Counted from the stretch's first letter, positions 24,706 to 33,653 are shown. The stretch: 41,284 bases of DNA from an uncultured Clostridia bacterium (GCA_937896665.1 CALBNS010000125.1:1-41284), one strand, 5' to 3'. Notes: generated by a model not told the origin, from the letters alone. Made by a program: numbers and translations.

Positions 24706-27404
24706 GAAAAAGAAAGAGATGGCTGTCATTGCTGCTAGTTTTGCTGCTTTTATTAATTTTTCAGCGGAATGTATATTTGGCCAACGATTCATTATATGAA
24801 AAGATGCTGCAGGCATACCACAACGGACAGCAAATGGATGACTGGGTAGTGGAAGCGAGAAAACAGATTGCTGCCGAGCTAGAGTTATCTGAATATCTCG
24901 ATGAAAGGGCTTTTCTATCTGTAGACTACCGCAATGCAAACAGCATAGGGAGATATGGAGATATCACAGATCAGAAATTGAATCTGCTAGTGGAAATGGC
25001 AACAGACGAAGAAGTGGAAGCTGTTTTACAAAGGAGTATATTACAGACATTAGATGTGAGATCCATTACATCTGGACAAACCGTCGATGTAACCCAGAAG
25101 GCAAGGGTTAGTGGTGCAGGGAATGGTTATTATGCTGTGGATGGAGCCGTCAGTTATGGATACTGCGCACAGAACAGTCGAGATTTTTGGGCAAATAATC
25201 AGACGAAATATGGAATTGCATATGAATGGGACAATGCAACGGTAAGAAAGGCATTGTATTATGCTCCAGGTGGACCGGGCTATGCAGGGCCTTACTATGG
25301 AAGTATGGGCGCTGATATGGATTATGCAACATTTGCAATCGGGAAATTAAATGGCGATTGTAGGAACAATACAAAGGCAACGACATATATAAACTTTGTC
25401 AGCAGTAAATCAGATCCACTATCGTTGGGGTATAAAGCATACAAAGCCGATATCACCCCTGACACTTATCAGGATGTAGCATTCTTAGCATATGATCAAC
25501 TAAAAGGGTATTTATGGTTAAACAAGACGTCCACCCATAAGATTAGCGGCAGTAATACTTCCTATTATTCGTTGGATGAGGCGGAGTATGGGGTATTCTC
25601 AGATTCGGCTTGTACAGAAAGAGTTGGAACTTTGACTACTGATACGAGTGGTTCCGGCAGTACTGGTGGTTCTTATGAGAATGGAAATACCAATGCGCTG
25701 TACCTGGATGCGGGAACTTATTATGTAAAAGAAGTGACGGCTCCGAAGGGATACATGCTAAATACCACTGTGTATACTGCAGTTGTATCTTCAGGTCAGA
25801 CGAAAATTATTTATACTCAGGACAGACCTTACGGGTTAGCCCGGATCTGCAAGATTTCTGCAAATCCAGAATTAACGGAAGAAAACAGTTGTTATTCTCT
25901 GGAAGGTGCAGAGTACACAATCTATTCTGATGAGGCTTGTACAAGGGTCGTAAAGACACTAAAAACAGATGAAAATGGGAACACACCATTAACCTATATT
26001 GATGCAGGACTTCAGGATGTCAACTATTGGGTTAAGGAAACTGTTGCACCAAAAGGCTATGCTTTGGATTCAAAAACGTATGTACTCACAATGAAAGCCG
26101 GAAAAATAACGACATTGAATGTCGCGGATAACCCGCAGCTTAGCCCGGTAGACATTCTGCTTGGAAAGGTGAATGCAGAGACAAACGCTGATCAACTTGA
26201 AAAGTCTCCTCCACTAAAAGGAGCACAATTCACAATCAAATATTATGGGGCTTTATTAGAAGATATGGCAGTGGATCCTGCGACACAAGGGCACACACCA
26301 ATAAGGACCTGGGTATTTGAAACAGATGAAGATGGATTTTGTGCTTTCTTAGAAGATTATTTAGTATCAGGAGACAAATTCTATTACAGTTCTAGTGGGG
26401 CACCTTCTATGCCAATAGGAACAATCACAATTCAAGAAACAAAAGCACCGGAAGGATACTTAATTCATTCAGAAATGTTCATAAGACAGATTACCACCTA
26501 TGGAACATTAGAAGAACTTGATACCTATAATTATCCGGTCATTCCAGAACAAACCCTTAATTTAAATTTATCAAAGAAACAGCAAGGAACAGAGATTGCA
26601 ATTTCCGGCGCAGGATTTGAACACACGAAACCGGATGGAACAACGGAAGTTCTAACGACGGATTCGAATGGTCAATTGTCTTTTGTAGGACTTACATATG
26701 GCAATCATATGGTGCGTGAAATTTATGCTCCGGATGGTTATGTACTTAATGGAAATGTCATTGCTTTTCATGTGGCAGCTGACAATAAGATTACATTGAC
26801 TTCAAAATTTGATAATGGCAAAGGAAATATTCATTTTGAAGTTACGGAGGAAGGAAATATATCACTAGATGTTTACGATAAGCTTGCAACTTACAGCATT
26901 ATGGTGCATAAACAAAATGAAAAAGGCGTGAAACTGCATGGTGCGGAGTTTGCCATGTATTCGGACCGAAACTGTACAGATGAAGTGACAAGAGGAGTCA
27001 CTGATGCAGACGGAATCTTGAAATTCACGGGATTGGAAATTGGAACAAAATATTATTTAAGAGAAGAAAAAGCGCCGGATGGTTATCGTATACCTGTGGA
27101 TGACAACGGGAATCCGTTTGTGACGGAAATATATGCGTCCAGCTTGCCTGTTCAGAATGAATTTAGTTTCTACGTGAATGGTAGTGAATATGATGCTTCA
27201 TCTGAAGGGGCATTTACGCTGTCCGGAACAAAAAGAGACAGATTGGTCAATTTAATAGTGGTAAATGAAGTAGGACAAAAACTTCCTGATACCGGTTCTA
27301 ATACGATGATTCCGTTAGTCATTTCCGGAATTGTATTTTTCTTATTCGGTATTTCAAAAGGGAGAAGGATGTATGTAAAATTCGTAAATGACAAGAAAAA
27401 ATAG
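24702..27404 (+). CDS. LPXTG-anchored pilus adhesin with thioester-like domain and SpaA/Cna-B repeats
   Basis: The 900-residue surface protein has a signal peptide (basic MRKRKRW, then a Leu-rich core). A thioester-domain-like region follows, with Cys155 in SYGYCAQNSRDFWAN and VRKALYYAPGGPGYAGPYYG. About five SpaA/Cna-B repeats come next, each ending in a signature such as VKEVTAPKGY, VKETVAPKGY, IQETKAPEGY, VREIYAPDGY or LREEKAPDGY, whose Glu normally closes an isopeptide bond to a Lys early in the repeat. The end is LPDTG (861-865), a hydrophobic span and a basic tail for sortase. It is the likely pilus-tip adhesin. The usual TQ-x-AIW glutamine motif reads ATFAIG here. An in-frame TTG 15 bases upstream is ignored because GGAGG lies between it and the ATG. 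Confidence 0.88.
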   Translation: MRKRKRWLSLLLVLLLLLIFQRNVYLANDSLYEKMLQAYHNGQQMDDWVVEARKQIAAELELSEYLDERAFLSVDYRNANSIGRYGDITDQKLNLLVEMATDEEVEAVLQRSILQTLDVRSITSGQTVDVTQKARVSGAGNGYYAVDGAVSYGYCAQNSRDFWANNQTKYGIAYEWDNATVRKALYYAPGGPGYAGPYYGSMGADMDYATFAIGKLNGDCRNNTKATTYINFVSSKSDPLSLGYKAYKADITPDTYQDVAFLAYDQLKGYLWLNKTSTHKISGSNTSYYSLDEAEYGVFSDSACTERVGTLTTDTSGSGSTGGSYENGNTNALYLDAGTYYVKEVTAPKGYMLNTTVYTAVVSSGQTKIIYTQDRPYGLARICKISANPELTEENSCYSLEGAEYTIYSDEACTRVVKTLKTDENGNTPLTYIDAGLQDVNYWVKETVAPKGYALDSKTYVLTMKAGKITTLNVADNPQLSPVDILLGKVNAETNADQLEKSPPLKGAQFTIKYYGALLEDMAVDPATQGHTPIRTWVFETDEDGFCAFLEDYLVSGDKFYYSSSGAPSMPIGTITIQETKAPEGYLIHSEMFIRQITTYGTLEELDTYNYPVIPEQTLNLNLSKKQQGTEIAISGAGFEHTKPDGTTEVLTTDSNGQLSFVGLTYGNHMVREIYAPDGYVLNGNVIAFHVAADNKITLTSKFDNGKGNIHFEVTEEGNISLDVYDKLATYSIMVHKQNEKGVKLHGAEFAMYSDRNCTDEVTRGVTDADGILKFTGLEIGTKYYLREEKAPDGYRIPVDDNGNPFVTEIYASSLPVQNEFSFYVNGSEYDASSEGAFTLSGTKRDRLVNLIVVNEVGQKLPDTGSNTMIPLVISGIVFFLFGISKGRRMYVKFVNDKKK

Positions 27405-27463
27405 GCAGGGTGCTATTAATAGCGCTAAGAAAAATTTATATATGATTAAAGGAGATTAAAATT

Positions 27464-27639
27464 ATGAAAATGAAAAAGAGATTATGCAAAATACATATAA
27501 ATCCATCAAATGTATTGTTATGTCGTGTCTATGCGTAATGTTAATTAGTTTGTTTTATGTAAGGTTAGTGTCTTTTGCCGCGGAAGAGAAAACTGTAAGC
27601 GTGACGCTTCCAGTTCCAACTTATAATGCGATGTGGTAA
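27464..27639 (+). pseudogene. Decayed or frame-disrupted small secreted pilin-like gene
   Basis: AAAGGAG at 27448-27454 sits 9 bases before ATG 27464, which opens a frame of only 24 codons (MKMKKRLCK..., stop at 27536-27538). In the -1 frame, from ATG 27484 to the stop at 27637-27639, lies a 51-residue frame. It holds a clear signal-peptide core, an FAAEE cleavage region and TVSVTLPVPTYNAMW, which resembles the first strand of a pilin domain. The good start and good signal sequence are therefore in different frames, and the mature part is only about 17 residues. It is most simply a remnant of a lost pilin gene; a functional secreted peptide or frameshifted product is possible. Confidence 0.45.
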
Positions 27640-27661
27640 TGAAAACAGAAAGGATTCACTT

Positions 27662-29503
27662 ATGAATAGGAAAAATATAAACAAATTATATGTGTTATTT
27701 TTGAGTGTGGTAATAACAGTATCGAGTATAATTGCCACATTAAATGTATCTGCGCAGGAAACGAGAAAAACAATGAGTTCGGTGAATGGAATAGTTGATT
27801 TTAACCGTGGAGATGCACAGATTTCAATTAAGGGAAATAGCGGACAATCTTTAGTCGGAAAAAAATTAAATATTTATAAACTGCTTAATATGGAAAATTC
27901 AGTAGGGCTTGAATCTGTCAATTATACCTTCAATCCTGAATTTAAAACCGCATTACAGACGGTTGTGGGTAGGAAGTTATTGAAGGCAGCTTCTGATGTT
28001 ACAGAATATGAAGCGATTGATTACATTCAATCCCTGAACGAACACCGGGCAGAAGGCGCTCATACTGAACAGGCACCGGAAGGCTCTTATAGCGAATTTC
28101 GCTATTTTGTGGAGGCCCTTCGTAATGAAATTGTAAAAGAAGGTATTATAGGGGATCAGGTAAATGTAATATCCGTAAAACCGGATAATTCGGTAGTTAT
28201 AGACGGTCTGGAATATGGCTATTACATTGTTGATGAGATTACGGATGTAACCAATACCCATTCGGCTGCATCTCTCTGCATGATAAATACAGCAAATCCG
28301 GATGCCAATATCACTATAAAATCTGATTACCCGAATATCGTTAAAAAAATACGAGAGGATGATAACAGGGATGAGATCGGGAACGAGGGGTGGAATGATA
28401 TAGGAGATTATGAAATCGGACAGACAGTACCGTATATGTTTTCCTCAACGATTCCTAACATAAACGGATATCATACATACTATTATGCATGGCATGATGT
28501 TATGGATGAAGCTTTAACATTTCATGCTGATAGTGTGAGTATCACAATCAAAGATAACATCACATCAAAATCGTATACGTTAAAAGATACAGAATTTAAG
28601 ATTACTGAAAATCCAGCAAATGGAGATACCTTTATGGTAGAAATTACAGATATCAAATCAATTGTAGACTGGCACTTTAATCAAATGGACGCTCAGAATG
28701 AGAATGTGTACGGCCAGGATGTTATCTTATCGTACAATGCAACACTCAATGATCATGCGGCAAAAGATATGGGAGGACCGGGATTTGAAAACGATGTACG
28801 TCTAGAATTTTCTAACAATCCGGACTCAGACGGTACAAACCATACAGGATTTACTCCGTGGGACACAGTTGTATGTTTTACCTATCAGTTGGATGTCTTA
28901 AAAACAAACGATAAAAATCTTCAATTGGAAGGTGCAAAATTCAAACTATATTCGGATGAAGATTGCATCAATGAAGTTTATGTAAAAAATACAGAGGATG
29001 GTTACAATGTAATGAATCGTGACAGCCTGGGAGGTTCGGACCATACAGGTGGAACGATACCTGCAGAAGCAGTAGAGATGGTAACGGATGAAAATGGTTC
29101 TATCATTATCAATGGCTTAGACGACGGTACCTATTATCTGAAGGAAACAAAGGCGCCAACTGGTTATCGTAAATTATTAGATCCAATTGTAATCACAATC
29201 GATGCTGTTTTCACAGATTTCAGAAATGATTATGTGAAAGGCGACGGTGCAACAGATAAAACATTAAAGATGCTGGCTGCATCAGCCCATGTGAAGAAAT
29301 TCCTTGGCGGTGCATTTTCCGAAGGGGACATTCCGCTTGACACAGAGGTAACAACCGGAACAGTTAACCTTACGGTTATCAATACAGCTGGCAGTAAGCT
29401 TCCGGTTACGGGTTCAGCGGCAACGATTATTATCCTGGTTGCAGGTACAGGGTTAGTATTGTTTTATCTGTACTGTAAAAGGAAAGACAAACAAGAAGCA
29501 TAA
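27662..29503 (+). CDS. Major (backbone) pilin with isopeptide-forming domains, LPVTG-anchored
   Basis: The 613-residue protein has a signal peptide ending near VSA-QE. An SpaA/SpaD-type N-terminal pilin domain follows (GNSGQSLVGKKLNIYKLLN). A YPNIVKKI segment occupies the place of the pilin-motif lysine region (IKSDYPNIVKKI). A middle isopeptide-forming fimbrial domain comes next, then a Cna-B-like domain (QLEGAKFKLYSDEDC to YYLKETKAPTGYRK), LPVTG at 580-584, a membrane span and a basic tail. These are hallmarks of a polymerised backbone pilin. The frame is open from an ATG at 27626, but AAAGGA at 27649-27654 is 7 bases before the ATG chosen. The dedicated sortase follows 2 bases on. Confidence 0.88.
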   Translation: MNRKNINKLYVLFLSVVITVSSIIATLNVSAQETRKTMSSVNGIVDFNRGDAQISIKGNSGQSLVGKKLNIYKLLNMENSVGLESVNYTFNPEFKTALQTVVGRKLLKAASDVTEYEAIDYIQSLNEHRAEGAHTEQAPEGSYSEFRYFVEALRNEIVKEGIIGDQVNVISVKPDNSVVIDGLEYGYYIVDEITDVTNTHSAASLCMINTANPDANITIKSDYPNIVKKIREDDNRDEIGNEGWNDIGDYEIGQTVPYMFSSTIPNINGYHTYYYAWHDVMDEALTFHADSVSITIKDNITSKSYTLKDTEFKITENPANGDTFMVEITDIKSIVDWHFNQMDAQNENVYGQDVILSYNATLNDHAAKDMGGPGFENDVRLEFSNNPDSDGTNHTGFTPWDTVVCFTYQLDVLKTNDKNLQLEGAKFKLYSDEDCINEVYVKNTEDGYNVMNRDSLGGSDHTGGTIPAEAVEMVTDENGSIIINGLDDGTYYLKETKAPTGYRKLLDPIVITIDAVFTDFRNDYVKGDGATDKTLKMLAASAHVKKFLGGAFSEGDIPLDTEVTTGTVNLTVINTAGSKLPVTGSAATIIILVAGTGLVLFYLYCKRKDKQEA

Positions 29504-29505
29504 TC

Positions 29506-30333
29506 ATGAAAAAGAATAAGATAATCAGAAGATTTGCATTGTTGACGGGGATATGCCTATGTGCGTATCCCTTGGTTGCAGGCATGATTGAGCAGAAAAA
29601 TCAGAGCAATGCAGTTTCCACTTATCAGAGCAGAGCTTCGGAGTGCAGGGAAGAAGAATTAACACAAATGCTCAAGGAGGCGGAAGAATATAACGATATG
29701 CTGTATCAGTCGAAAAGTTTGATTATATCTGATTTAAAGGAAGGCATTTTAAGTTCCGGACATTATCAGGAACTTTTGAATCTATCCGGGAATGGAATCA
29801 TGGGAACATTGGATATTCCCAAAATAAATGTAAATCTTCCAATCTATCACGGCACGGGAGAAGACATTTTATCCATCGGGGCAGGACATCTGGAAGGAAC
29901 AAGCTTCCCGGTTGGCGGTGTAAATACACACAGTGTTCTGACAGGACATAGAGGATTACCAAACTCAAAATTATTTACCAGACTGGACGAATTGGAAAAA
30001 GGCGATCTGTTCTATATCAGGACGGGTGACCGGATTGCAGCCTATGTGGTAAATCAAATTCAAGTAATCGAACCGGGAGAAGTAGATAGTCTGTCTATAC
30101 AGCCCGAAAAAGATCTAGTATCACTGATAACATGTACCCCGTACGGAGTAAATTCGCACAGACTGGTGATTACCGGCGAAAGGACTTCTTATGAAGAAAT
30201 GGAATATTTAAGCATACGTCCGCAACTGGCATCGAGCCGAGAAATTCTATTTATAGCACTTCCGTTTTTGATGGTGGGGGCTGTGGCGGCAAAATATATC
30301 AAGGAGAGAAGGGAGCGTAACCGTGCGAAGTAG
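29506..30333 (+). CDS. Class C (pilus-polymerising) sortase
   Basis: The 275-residue membrane transpeptidase has an N-terminal span (about 10-27) and a C-terminal span (about 238-260), as expected of class C. The catalytic set is intact: His148 (LTGHRGLPNSKLF), Cys210 (LITCTPYG) and Arg219 (SHRLVITGER). It would link backbone pilins through an intermolecular bond between the LPVTG threonine and a pilin lysine. The lid region between the N-terminal span and the catalytic core lacks a recognisable DPW/DPF motif, reading SDLKEGILSSGHYQELLN. It starts 2 bases after the pilin stop and overlaps the next gene by 11 bases. Confidence 0.92.
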   Translation: MKKNKIIRRFALLTGICLCAYPLVAGMIEQKNQSNAVSTYQSRASECREEELTQMLKEAEEYNDMLYQSKSLIISDLKEGILSSGHYQELLNLSGNGIMGTLDIPKINVNLPIYHGTGEDILSIGAGHLEGTSFPVGGVNTHSVLTGHRGLPNSKLFTRLDELEKGDLFYIRTGDRIAAYVVNQIQVIEPGEVDSLSIQPEKDLVSLITCTPYGVNSHRLVITGERTSYEEMEYLSIRPQLASSREILFIALPFLMVGAVAAKYIKERRERNRAK

Positions 30334-30982
30334 AAAGAAAACATTTTTATTTTTTATGGCAATGATAGCCATCCTGATTCAGCCCGTTTCTGTGTTTGCT
30401 GCAGAGGAACCGAAGGGAAGCATACAGATCATGCTGGAGGATGGCGGTATAGGTACCTCTAAGGAAAATGTTAAGTTTGAGTATGCAAGGGTCGCAAATT
30501 TTGCAGATGGGAAATATGACTTGCTGGAAAAGTATAAAAAACTGGATATTGATTTGAACCGATTGCAATACGCAGAGGAACTAGATGCGTCGGCGCAGGC
30601 AATTAATAAACATGTAACGGAAATACAAACGGTAGTGACGGATCCGGAAGGAAAAGCAGAAATTTCGGATTTGGAAACTGGGGTTTATCTTGTAAGAGTG
30701 TCTGATAAAGCAAGATATGAAAATGTGCATCCGATACTGATTACAATTCCAATGTGGAATGAGACAGTGGGCAATATGGATTATGACGCAATCGTTATTC
30801 CGAAACACAGCCCCAATAAACCGGGTAGGATTATCACATATAGTCCGGATGTATCAGAAGACGGAGTTCATACAGGTGACGGCACTTTGTACAGGATGTA
30901 TGCTGCGCTACTGGTTGTCTCTATGATTGTTGTTTGCATGGTTTATTATGAAAGAAGAAAGAGGGCAGGTAATGAAAAATAA
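30323..30982 (+). CDS. Probable minor/basal pilin with a VHTGD sorting-like signal
   Basis: The 219-residue protein has a signal peptide (MRSRKKTFLFFMAMIAILI, cleavage near VFAAEE). A single Cna-B-like domain follows (SIQIMLEDG at the start; GKAEISDLETGVYLVRV at the end). The C-terminus is a sorting-type tail, EDGVHTGDGTLYRMY, then a hydrophobic span and YERRKRAGNEK. There is no LPXTG; VHTGD takes its place, as seen in some Clostridial basal pilins. It may be attached at the pilus base by a housekeeping sortase coded elsewhere, or stay as a membrane protein. The GTG start has GGGAG upstream. Confidence 0.7.
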   Translation: MRSRKKTFLFFMAMIAILIQPVSVFAAEEPKGSIQIMLEDGGIGTSKENVKFEYARVANFADGKYDLLEKYKKLDIDLNRLQYAEELDASAQAINKHVTEIQTVVTDPEGKAEISDLETGVYLVRVSDKARYENVHPILITIPMWNETVGNMDYDAIVIPKHSPNKPGRIITYSPDVSEDGVHTGDGTLYRMYAALLVVSMIVVCMVYYERRKRAGNEK

Positions 30983-31982
30983 GCTATTGGGTTTCATACT
31001 TGTTGTTCTTTGTGTGACAGCAATGTTACTTTACTCTGCGTACGCAGCCAATGAACCGTATACCGAAACGGTTACGTATGAGTCAGAGGATTCCAATGAA
31101 GAATACAATTTTGAAAAAAGAATAAGGAAAGATGGTACATCTTATCAATTGGCAGAAGTGAAATGCGAACTGTTATCAAAAGAGAATAAACCGGATGGTG
31201 GACAAGTTCATGAAATTAAATGGGATTCATATGTGCAGAAGGTTACAGCTTACACGGATTATGAGTATGTGGTCTCAAATGAGTCAGTGCCAAAGTCAAA
31301 GAGTGTCACTATAACAAATGAAAAAACAGGTATTGAAGAATCTGTGGAATGTAGTTTGGCAGGGGTAGCTCAAATCGGAAAAAAATGGGTGGATTCTTAC
31401 ATTAACATTCGATTTAAAGACTACAACAGTACATCGTTCGAATGGCAGGGCATTCAGATAGCAAATCATTTCTCGTCGAAGCCGTTAGATGGATATGAAA
31501 CAGAGCTTTTGGACTCGGTTGGACTCACAAGCCAGACAGGGATGGTGATTAAAACTTACTGGACTTCAGATGCATATCAGGAGGGTGGCGTAGTGTACCG
31601 CGATGCAAAAGCGGATATCAAAAAAGAAGTTCCGGTATATCGTGCCAGTTATGTCGGAGAAATAAAAACTCCGATGGAAACTCAGGAAGCAACATATACG
31701 TCGGATAAAGAGGCAGTTGCGTATCTTATAAAAGCGACGGCAGTTTATGAAAAGTGTTTTGACATGAACGATGTTTATATGGGAATTGTAATTCTTTTAT
31801 TTTTAATTATACTTGTCATATCCTTTTGGTGTGTGGTAAAATACTCGGATAATACGAAAAAAGGAGGACCTCCACATGGGAATGACAATGACGCAGAAAA
31901 TCCTTGCCGCACATGCAGGCCTGGATTCAGTAGTTGCAGGACAATTAATAGAGGCAAAATTAGACGTAGTTATGGCAAATGA
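30972..31982 (+). CDS. Membrane protein of the pilus locus, unknown function, 3' end overlaps leuC
   Basis: The 336-residue frame starts at ATG 30972 (GGCAGG upstream). An in-frame ATG at 30927 exists but lies deep inside the previous gene. It has a signal peptide or anchor (KNKLLGFILVVLCVTAMLL), an extracytoplasmic region of about 245 residues without a motif I recognise, and a C-terminal span (MGIVILLFLIILVISFWCVV). The last 35 residues (from about KKGGPPHGND) lie in DNA that also codes the start of leuC in another frame. The natural stop was probably lost, or the tail is tolerated. Neighbours suggest a pilus-associated or surface function. Confidence 0.6.
   Translation: MKNKLLGFILVVLCVTAMLLYSAYAANEPYTETVTYESEDSNEEYNFEKRIRKDGTSYQLAEVKCELLSKENKPDGGQVHEIKWDSYVQKVTAYTDYEYVVSNESVPKSKSVTITNEKTGIEESVECSLAGVAQIGKKWVDSYINIRFKDYNSTSFEWQGIQIANHFSSKPLDGYETELLDSVGLTSQTGMVIKTYWTSDAYQEGGVVYRDAKADIKKEVPVYRASYVGEIKTPMETQEATYTSDKEAVAYLIKATAVYEKCFDMNDVYMGIVILLFLIILVISFWCVVKYSDNTKKGGPPHGNDNDAENPCRTCRPGFSSCRTINRGKIRRSYGK
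31813..31842 (+). promoter_or_regulatory. Probable leuCD promoter inside the upstream gene
   Basis: TTGTCA at 31813-31818 and TAAAAT at 31837-31842 have 18-base spacing with a TGn extended -10 (TGG at 31834-31836). Transcription would begin about 27 bases before leuC, so leucine genes could be expressed independently of the pilus operon. Confidence 0.5.
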
Positions 31983-33150
31983 TATTACCGGTCCTATGGC
32001 AGTGCCAGTATTTAATCAGATGGCAGAGAAAGTATTTGATAAGGATAAGGTAGTTTTGGTTCCGGACCATTTCACACCGAACAAAGATATCAAATCAGCA
32101 GAGAATTCCAAATCAATTCGCGAATTTTCAAAATGTCAGTGTCTGACACATTATTTTGAAATTGGACAGATGGGAATTGAGCACGCAATCCTTCCGGAAA
32201 AAGGTATTGTAGTTGCAGGAGAATGCATTATCGGCGCGGACTCACACACATGTACATATGGTGCATTAGGCGCATTTTCAACAGGTGTAGGTACAACAGA
32301 TATTGCTACAGGTATGGCAACAGGCGAGTTATGGTTCAAAGTACCAAGTGCAATTAAATTTGTATTGACAGGAAAACCACAAAAATTCGTAAGTGGTAAA
32401 GACATTATTTTACATATTATCGGTCGCATCGGGGTAGACGGTGCATTGTATAAATCAATGGAATTCGTTGGTGATGGTATTGCCAATCTTTCCATGGACG
32501 ACCGTTTCACTATGGCAAATATGGCAATTGAGGCCGGTGCGAAAAATGGTATTTTCATTGTTGATGAAAAAGCAGAACAATATATGCAGGAACATTCTCA
32601 CAAAGAGTATAAGATTTATACGGCAGATGAAGATGCAGAGTATGATGAGATTGTAGAAGTGGATTTATCAAAGGTTAGACCTACAGTTGCATTCCCACAC
32701 TTACCGGGCAATGCAAAGACAATTGATGAGGTAGAAGCTATGGAACCGATTAAAATCGACCAGGTTGTTATTGGTTCTTGTACAAACGGAAGAATGGAAG
32801 ATATGAGAAGGGCTGCAGCTGTGCTGAAAGGACATAAAGTGCACCCGGATGTACGTGTTATGGTAATCCCTGCAACACAGAAGATTTATCTGCAATGCAT
32901 CGAAGAAGGTTTAGTAACTTCATTTATTGAATCAGGCTGTACGTTTAATACACCTAGCTGTGGACCATGCATGGGCGGTCATATGGGTGTTATGGCAGCG
33001 GGAGAAAAATGTGTGTCTACAACGAATCGTAACTTCGTAGGAAGAATGGGACATGTAGAGTCTCTGATTTATTTAGCTTCGCCGGAAACAGCGGCTGCAA
33101 GTGCAATTGCCGGATATATTGCTAATCCGGAGAAAGTGGGTGACCAATAA
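31876..33150 (+). CDS. leuC: 3-isopropylmalate dehydratase large subunit
   Basis: The 424-residue aconitase-family subunit isomerises 2- and 3-isopropylmalate in leucine synthesis with LeuD. The three [4Fe-4S] ligands are Cys302 (IGSCTNGRMEDM), Cys362 and Cys365 (PSCGPCMGGHMG). GADSHTCTYGALGAFSTGVG and the N-terminal MTQKILAAHAGL are typical of the shorter bacterial/archaeal type. The ATG follows AAAGGAGG; a second ATG 6 bases on is possible. The stop overlaps the leuD start (TAATG). The first 107 bases are shared with the end of the upstream frame. Confidence 0.95.
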   Translation: MGMTMTQKILAAHAGLDSVVAGQLIEAKLDVVMANDITGPMAVPVFNQMAEKVFDKDKVVLVPDHFTPNKDIKSAENSKSIREFSKCQCLTHYFEIGQMGIEHAILPEKGIVVAGECIIGADSHTCTYGALGAFSTGVGTTDIATGMATGELWFKVPSAIKFVLTGKPQKFVSGKDIILHIIGRIGVDGALYKSMEFVGDGIANLSMDDRFTMANMAIEAGAKNGIFIVDEKAEQYMQEHSHKEYKIYTADEDAEYDEIVEVDLSKVRPTVAFPHLPGNAKTIDEVEAMEPIKIDQVVIGSCTNGRMEDMRRAAAVLKGHKVHPDVRVMVIPATQKIYLQCIEEGLVTSFIESGCTFNTPSCGPCMGGHMGVMAAGEKCVSTTNRNFVGRMGHVESLIYLASPETAAASAIAGYIANPEKVGDQ

Positions 33151-33641
33151 TGAAAGCTTTAGGACATGTTTTTAAATATGGTGATAACGTAGATACGGAT
33201 GTAATTATTCCGGCTAGATATCTGAATTCTTTTGACGGAAAAGAATTAGCAAGTCATGCAATGGTTGATATTGACCCTGAATTTGCAAAGAAAGTACAGC
33301 CGGGCGACTTGATTGTTGCCAATAAAAATTTCGGTTGTGGTTCATCTAGAGAACATGCACCGTTATGCTTGAAAGAAGCGGGAGTAAGTTGTGTAATCGC
33401 GGAAACATTCGCAAGAATTTTCTATAGAAATGCAATTAATATCGGGCTTCCGATTATTGAATGTCCGGAAGCTGCAAAAGGAATTGAAGCAGGAGATGAA
33501 GTGGAAGTAGATTTTGACAGTGGTAAAATCTATAACCGTACAAAAGGAACTCAATTTCAGGGACAGCCGTTTCCAGAGTTCATGCAGAAACTGATTGCAG
33601 CAGGCGGTTTAGTAAATTATACAAACAGTAAGAACAAATAG
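33150..33641 (+). CDS. leuD: 3-isopropylmalate dehydratase small subunit
   Basis: This 163-residue swivelling domain completes the isopropylmalate isomerase active site. Recognisable segments are KYGDNVDTDVIIPARYLNS at the N-terminus and NKNFGCGSSREHAPLCLKEA, the substrate-binding loop, plus ARIFYRNAINIGLPIIE. Length fits the short LeuD type paired with the short LeuC. It is coupled to leuC through TAATG and followed 12 bases later by the antiporter-threonine synthase gene, with GAAGAGGAAGA as ribosome binding site. Confidence 0.95.
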   Translation: MKALGHVFKYGDNVDTDVIIPARYLNSFDGKELASHAMVDIDPEFAKKVQPGDLIVANKNFGCGSSREHAPLCLKEAGVSCVIAETFARIFYRNAINIGLPIIECPEAAKGIEAGDEVEVDFDSGKIYNRTKGTQFQGQPFPEFMQKLIAAGGLVNYTNSKNK

Positions 33642-33653
33642 AAGAGGAAGAAC

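Noticed and set aside
27626..27661. ATG at 27626 as start of the backbone pilin
   Set aside because: It would add a non-signal-like leader overlapping the upstream remnant; AAAGGA correctly precedes the ATG at 27662, which begins a clean signal peptide.
31859..31876. GGAGG-A-CCTCC before leuC as a ribosome-site-sequestering hairpin
   Set aside because: The two arms are separated by one base, too close to form a stable hairpin; it is only a palindromic Shine-Dalgarno sequence.
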